Source: Blautia sp.
Lineage (GTDB): Bacteria > Bacillota > Clostridia > Lachnospirales > Lachnospiraceae
Length of the DNA stretch: 9,550 nt
Direction of reading: 5' to 3'
Assembly (NCBI GenBank): GCA_017420455.1
Contig: JAFOJB010000396.1
Span: forward strand, 1 to 9,550
The notes under the pieces are model-generated. The model was not told the origin of the DNA. It searched no databases and saw nothing but the letters and a program-made list of their open reading frames with translations. The position numbers and the translations under genes are program-made. Position 1 is the first letter of the stretch, and every line of letters begins with the position of its first letter. Positions 6,499 through 9,550 of this stretch are shown here, piece after piece.

Positions 6499-6539
6499 GG
6501 AGATCAGAGGGTTGAAAAAACCGGTGAAGGAGAGCAGGA

Positions 6540-7325
6540 ATGAAATATCAGTTTGGCAGCCGGGTGCGTTTTTCGGAGACGGGTCCCGATGGATTTCTTA
6601 CGATCCCGGCGTTGTTCGATTATTTTCAGGATGGGTGTACCTTTCAGGCGGAGCAGATGGGGATGGGCGTCCTGGAGCTTAAGAAAAGAAACAGGATCTG
6701 GGTCACCGCAGCCTGGCAGGTGGATATTGCCAGACGTCCGAGGCTTGGGGAGGAAATCCTGGTATCGGCGATCCCTTATAAGATCCGGGGATATGTAGGG
6801 ATGAAAAATATGCTGATGGAAACCCCGGAGGGAGAGTGGCTTGCCTGGGCGAATTCCTGCTGGGGATACCTGAATTACACCACAGGCGCTCCGGAAAGGC
6901 TGACAGCAGAGGATCTTTCCGGTTTTGAACCGGAGCCGAAGCTGGATATGGATTATGCTTCCCGCAGGATCCAGGATCCGGACAACTGGGAAAAACTGCC
7001 GCCCTTTACCGTGCTCAGAAGGCATCTTGACGCAAACGGTCATGTGAATAATTGTCAGTACATCCACATGGCCTGTGATTATCTGCCGGAAAGTATTTCC
7101 GGCCTTTCCGGGAAAGAAGCAGCCGCGTCTCCGGATGCGAAAGGCTGTCTGCAGGATAAGAACGGCTGGGTCTGCCGTATACGGGCGGAATACAGAATGC
7201 AGGGACATATGGGAGATATCTTTTATCCCGCAGCCGCACAGAAGGATAATACCTTCCATACTGCCTTTTTTGACGAAAAAGGCGAGGCCTACGCGGTTGT
7301 GGAATTTCTGGGGAAGCAGAGGTGA
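6540..7325 (+). CDS. Acyl-ACP thioesterase (FatA/FatB-type, double hotdog)
   Basis: This 261-residue protein fits the bacterial branch of the acyl-ACP thioesterase family (Acyl-ACP_TE), which releases free fatty acid from acyl carrier protein in the cytoplasm. The first hotdog half starts with 'VRFSETGPDGFLTIPALFDYFQDG' spread over residues 9-32, including the buried helix. 'RIWVTAAWQVDIARRPRLGE' (52-71) and 'WANSCWGYLN' follow. The second half holds 'HLDANGHVNNCQY' (162-174), matching the plant FatB Asp-x-Asn-x-His-Val-Asn-Asn active-site signature (D164, N166, H168). The second active-site segment 'EYRMQG' (217-222) has Gln-Gly where plant enzymes have Glu-Cys. An extra ~20-residue loop lies at about 187-209. 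The ATG at 6540 has AAGGAG 7 nt upstream. It is probably transcribed from the MATE promoter through the 321-nt spacer, since no nearer promoter is seen. Chain-length preference is unknown. Confidence 0.87.
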   Translation: MKYQFGSRVRFSETGPDGFLTIPALFDYFQDGCTFQAEQMGMGVLELKKRNRIWVTAAWQVDIARRPRLGEEILVSAIPYKIRGYVGMKNMLMETPEGEWLAWANSCWGYLNYTTGAPERLTAEDLSGFEPEPKLDMDYASRRIQDPDNWEKLPPFTVLRRHLDANGHVNNCQYIHMACDYLPESISGLSGKEAAASPDAKGCLQDKNGWVCRIRAEYRMQGHMGDIFYPAAAQKDNTFHTAFFDEKGEAYAVVEFLGKQR

Positions 7326-7342
7326 TAACGAAGCTGAGAAAC

Positions 7343-7368
7343 CGTCCCCTTTTTTCGTCCCCTTTTTT
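7343..7368 (+). repeat. 13-bp tandem duplication CGTCCCCTTTTTT
   Basis: Two exact copies, 7343-7355 and 7356-7368, follow the thioesterase stop. There is no stem before the T-runs, so this is not a standard intrinsic terminator. The preceding text AAACCGTCCCC resembles short CCGTCCCC-containing dispersed repeats that I recall from clostridial genomes; that link is from memory and weak. Confidence 0.6.
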
Positions 7369-7399
7369 TACCTTCACCGATAAAGCTATTCTATGATTC

Positions 7400-7428
7400 T
7401 TGAAATACGAAGGGATTTACGGTACAAT
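7400..7428 (+). promoter_or_regulatory. Sigma-A promoter of araD-cvfB
   Basis: TTGAAA (7400-7405) and TACAAT (7423-7428) are separated by 17 nt. The start point would be near 7435, giving a leader of about 42 nt with AGGAGA at 7465-7470. No catabolite-response or AraR-like operator is evident by eye. Confidence 0.75.
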
Positions 7429-7476
7429 AAATAATACAAAAAACTTTGCATATCAGGTCGAAAAAGGAGAATCGTC

Positions 7477-8166
7477 ATGCTTGAAAAACTGAAAGAAGAA
7501 GTGTACCTTGCCAATATGGATCTGCCGAAATACGGTCTTGTAACCTTTACCTGGGGAAATGTCAGCGGAATCGACCGGGAATCCGGCCTTTTCGTCATCA
7601 AGCCCAGCGGGGTAGAGTATGATAAGCTTCGTCCGGAGGACATGGTTGTTGTGGACCTTCAGGGAAACAAGGTAGAAGGGAAATACAATCCTTCCTCTGA
7701 TACTGCTACCCATGTAGTTCTTTATAACGCCTTCCCGAATGTCGGGGGTATCGTCCACACCCACTCTTCCTGGGCTACCAGCTGGGCACAGGCGGGGCGC
7801 AGCATTCCCTGCTATGGAACTACCCATGCGGATTACATCTATGGCGAAGTCCCCTGCGTAAGGAACCTGACGAAGGAAGAGATCGATGAAGCATACGAAA
7901 AGAACACAGGCATCCTGATCGCCGATTTCTTCAAGGATAAGGACTATGAGGCGGTTCCCGCCGTTCTCTGCAAGAATCACGGCCCGTTTACCTGGGGAAA
8001 GAATGCTCACGAGGCAGTTCACAATGCAGTTGTTCTGGAGGAATGCGCGAAGATGGCAGCCCGCTGCGAGTGGATCAATCCGCAGGTGAAGCCGGCGCCC
8101 CAGGAACTGCAGGATAAGCACTATTACAGAAAACATGGCGCGAACGCGTACTATGGCCAGAAATAA
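7477..8166 (+). CDS. araD: L-ribulose-5-phosphate 4-epimerase
   Basis: This enzyme interconverts L-ribulose 5-phosphate and D-xylulose 5-phosphate in the cytoplasm, the step that feeds L-arabinose (or, for the UlaF/SgbE paralogues, ascorbate-derived sugar) into the pentose phosphate pathway. The 229 residues align end to end with E. coli AraD (231): '[13 protein letters not shown]' (21-33), '[13 protein letters not shown]' (39-51), 'NPSSDTATH', 'GGIVHTHS', '[14 protein letters not shown]', '[11 protein letters not shown]' and the end '[10 protein letters not shown]'. The residues equivalent to the Zn ligands and catalytic set are D75, H94, H96, D119, H168 and Y226, and all are present. It is a class II aldolase-fold tetramer in characterised homologues. 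AGGAGA lies 6 nt before the ATG. No other arabinose genes are nearby, so the substrate route is uncertain; UlaF or SgbE would look very similar. Confidence 0.93.
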   Translation: MLEKLKEEVYLANMDLPKYGLVTFTWGNVSGIDRESGLFVIKPSGVEYDKLRPEDMVVVDLQGNKVEGKYNPSSDTATHVVLYNAFPNVGGIVHTHSSWATSWAQAGRSIPCYGTTHADYIYGEVPCVRNLTKEEIDEAYEKNTGILIADFFKDKDYEAVPAVLCKNHGPFTWGKNAHEAVHNAVVLEECAKMAARCEWINPQVKPAPQELQDKHYYRKHGANAYYGQK

Positions 8167-8199
8167 AAAGACCAATATCAGGAAGAATAAGGAGACCCT

Positions 8200-9039
8200 A
8201 TGCTGGAGCTTGGAAAAAAACAAACCTTGAAAATTGTGAAAATGGTGGACTTCGGAGCATATCTTGCAGAAGAGGAAGACGCAGGTGTGCAGGAACGGGT
8301 GCTTCTGCCGAAAAAACAGGTTCCGGAAGGGGCTGCTTATGGAGATGCTCTTACGGTTTTTCTGTATAAGGATTCCAATGACCGTCTGATCGCTACTACC
8401 CGGGAGCCTATGCTGACCTTACATCAGGTCGCCCTTCTTTCTGTACGGCAGGTTACGAAGATCGGCGCCTTCCTGGACTGGGGCCTTGAAAAGGATCTTC
8501 TCCTTCCCTACCATGAGCAGACTGCGAAAGTGAAGGAAGGGGATCAGGTGCTTGCGGCCCTTTATGTAGACAAGAGCAGCCGTCTGTGTGCTACCATGAA
8601 GCTCTACCACTATCTGTCGACACGGCCTCCTTATTCCGTGGGGGATCAGGTGCAGGGCCGGGTCTATGAGATCAGCGGCAATTTCGGCGTTTTCGTGGCA
8701 GTGGATGATAAGTATTCTGCGCTGATCCCGAAGAAAGAAGCCGCAAAGGAATACCGGCCAGGGGAAATTCTTTCTCTCCGCGTCACGGAGGTAAAGGAGG
8801 ATGGAAAGCTGAATGTCAGCGACCGCCAGGCGGCGTATCTCCAGATGGAAGAGGATGCGGAAAATATCCTTTCCGTAATCGATGAATTCGCCGGCGTCCT
8901 TCCTTTTGACGACAAGGTTTCTCCGGAGGTGATCCGCCGGGAATTCGGTCTTTCCAAGGCTTCTTTTAAGAGAGCTGTGGGAAAACTTCTGAAGGAAGGG
9001 AAAATAGAAATACGGGACAAGAGGATCTTTAAGCTCTGA
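8200..9039 (+). CDS. cvfB: CvfB/YitL-family S1-domain RNA-binding protein
   Basis: The 279 residues show three S1-like RNA-binding beta-barrels and a C-terminal winged helix, the architecture of CvfB (S. aureus) and YitL (B. subtilis). These bind RNA and influence virulence or expression globally. Barrel 1 is at about 3-66, barrel 2 at 73-134 ('VTKIGAFLDWGLEKDLLLP'), barrel 3 at 147-208 ('GDQVQGRVYEISGNFGVFVA', then 'NVSDRQ'). The winged helix is at about 220-279 ('VIRREFGLSKASFKRAVGKL' and the wing 'IEIRDKRIFKL'). The length is close to the family norm. The ATG at 8200 has AAGGAG 5 nt upstream. The gap to araD is 33 nt with no promoter or terminator, so they are probably co-transcribed, though their functions are not obviously linked. 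Confidence 0.9.
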   Translation: MLELGKKQTLKIVKMVDFGAYLAEEEDAGVQERVLLPKKQVPEGAAYGDALTVFLYKDSNDRLIATTREPMLTLHQVALLSVRQVTKIGAFLDWGLEKDLLLPYHEQTAKVKEGDQVLAALYVDKSSRLCATMKLYHYLSTRPPYSVGDQVQGRVYEISGNFGVFVAVDDKYSALIPKKEAAKEYRPGEILSLRVTEVKEDGKLNVSDRQAAYLQMEEDAENILSVIDEFAGVLPFDDKVSPEVIRREFGLSKASFKRAVGKLLKEGKIEIRDKRIFKL

Positions 9040-9051
9040 AATGTTCTGCAG

Positions 9052-9117
9052 AGGCAGCGGTCATGTGGACAGGCGGTCTGTCCGCATGGTTCGCTGCCTT
9101 CTTCAGCCTCTCTGAAG
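9052..9117 (+). terminator. Imperfect hairpins downstream of cvfB, possible terminator
   Basis: A long imperfect stem pairs AGGCAGCG (9052-9059) with CGCTGCCT (9092-9099), with an inner stem CATGTGGACAG (9062-9072) to CTGTCCGCATG (9078-9088). A second small hairpin pairs CTTCAG (9101-9106) with CTGAAG (9112-9117) and is followed by ATTTGCATTTG. The U-tract is poor, so termination is plausible but weak. The rest of 9118-9296 shows only a short GC hairpin at 9218-9233 and no promoter I would defend. Confidence 0.4.
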
Positions 9118-9308
9118 ATTTGCATTTGTTCTGCGCAGCTTTTGGATGTTGCTTGTTTAGAGTGCCTGGTAAAGCATTTTTTCAGGTACTGATGCATATT
9201 GCTCCCCGGTTTTCCGCCATTCAGGGCGGAGAAATGAGGCGGCACGGGAAGTACCGATGGACAACAACGCAGCAAGGGCGGGTTTTCTGCGCGAAAATGG
9301 AGACACAA

Positions 9309-9550
9309 ATGGTGGAAAACATTTATGACAACTTTGAACAATATATGAACCCTCCGGAAGAACCGGACCAGAATTCCCTGTTCGCGTGGACTGCAGAAGG
9401 AGAAGAGCAGGCAGCAGGAGCGCAGAGAACAACGGCATCCCATGGCGCGCCTGGTGCGGCAGGGGGAATACCTGCAGCAGGAGCGCAGAGAACAGCTGCA
9501 TCCCATGGCGTGCCTGGTGCGGCAGGGGGAATACCTGCAGCAGGAGCGCA
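9309..9550 (+). CDS. Unrecognised protein with 21-residue Ala/Gly/Pro repeats, 3' partial
   Basis: An ORF runs off the window end. The ATG at 9309 is preferred to the in-frame ATG at 9297 because GGAG (9299-9302) lies 6 nt before it. The protein begins MVENIYDNFEQYMNPPEEPD, an acidic polar region of about 36 residues, and then enters 21-residue repeats of the type AAGAQRT-ASHG-PGAAGGIP, a flexible Ala/Gly-rich, weakly hydrophobic sequence. I see no signal peptide and no known domain. The repeat part is open in all three plus frames, and another frame reads as a charged, Gln/Arg-rich sequence (containing GEYLQQERREQ). The frame beyond 9411 is therefore uncertain if a frameshift lies near 9400. 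Confidence 0.45.
   Translation, partial: MVENIYDNFEQYMNPPEEPDQNSLFAWTAEGEEQAAGAQRTTASHGAPGAAGGIPAAGAQRTAASHGVPGAAGGIPAAGA
9411..9550 (+). repeat. 63-bp tandem repeats (two full copies and part of a third)
   Basis: GCAGCAGGAGCGCA recurs at 9411, 9474 and 9537, exactly 63 bp apart. Copies 1 and 2 differ at only three bases by hand comparison. The unit is GC-rich and a multiple of three, so reading frames are preserved. The array continues past the window edge. Confidence 0.92.

Noticed and set aside
8664..9506. Minus-strand ORF of 280 codons at the window end
   Set aside because: It is antisense to cvfB and to the 63-bp repeat, with Cys/Arg/Ser-rich low-complexity text and no recognisable domain.

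Overview
The window looks like a chromosomal stretch of a gut-type Gram-positive anaerobe of the class Clostridia, most likely Lachnospiraceae-like. This is inferred from strong AGGAGG-type ribosome binding sites, sigma-A promoters, a VKTGD-type sortase signal on a multi-CnaB surface protein, and an Rpn/PD-(D/E)XK 'transposase' with a C-terminal octapeptide repeat. No tRNA, rRNA, CRISPR array or insertion sequence was seen.

Layout. (1) 1-3357, plus strand: the 3' part of a very large repetitive cell-wall adhesin. It has eight CnaB-type domains (the first cut by the window edge), a Thr-Pro-Val linker in the middle of the array, two further beta-type domains, a Ser/Thr/Pro stalk and a sorting signal. 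(2) 3358-3510: two strong hairpins between convergent genes; the U-tracts lie on the minus-strand side. (3) 3511-4485, minus strand: an Rpn-family nuclease-like protein with its own promoter (TTGACA-N17-TATATT) and a ~170-nt leader that can fold over the ribosome binding site. (4) 4780-7325, plus strand: a promoter (TTGCCA-N17-TACAAT), a MATE-family efflux protein, a ~320-nt purine-rich spacer with a 31-nt tandem repeat, and a FatA/FatB-type acyl-ACP thioesterase. (5) 7400-9039, plus strand: a promoter (TTGAAA-N17-TACAAT), L-ribulose-5-phosphate 4-epimerase (araD) and a CvfB-type S1-domain RNA-binding protein 33 nt downstream, probably one transcript. (6) 9040-9550: weak hairpins, then the start of an unrecognised gene with 63-bp repeats running off the window.

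The genes do not form one pathway. The most unusual stretch is the MATE-thioesterase spacer. Its 31-nt repeat forces a reading-frame change at every unit, and the result is a chain of five tiny ORFs, each stop overlapping the next start, leading towards the thioesterase. The second is the Rpn leader, with two mutually exclusive hairpins, one of which pairs with the Shine-Dalgarno sequence. The third is the adhesin array, where each complete repeat keeps a Lys/Glu/Asp set like that of the FbaB CnaB2 (SpyCatcher/SpyTag) domain. I did not identify a convincing new defence or metabolic system; the novelty here is in repeats and leader architecture.
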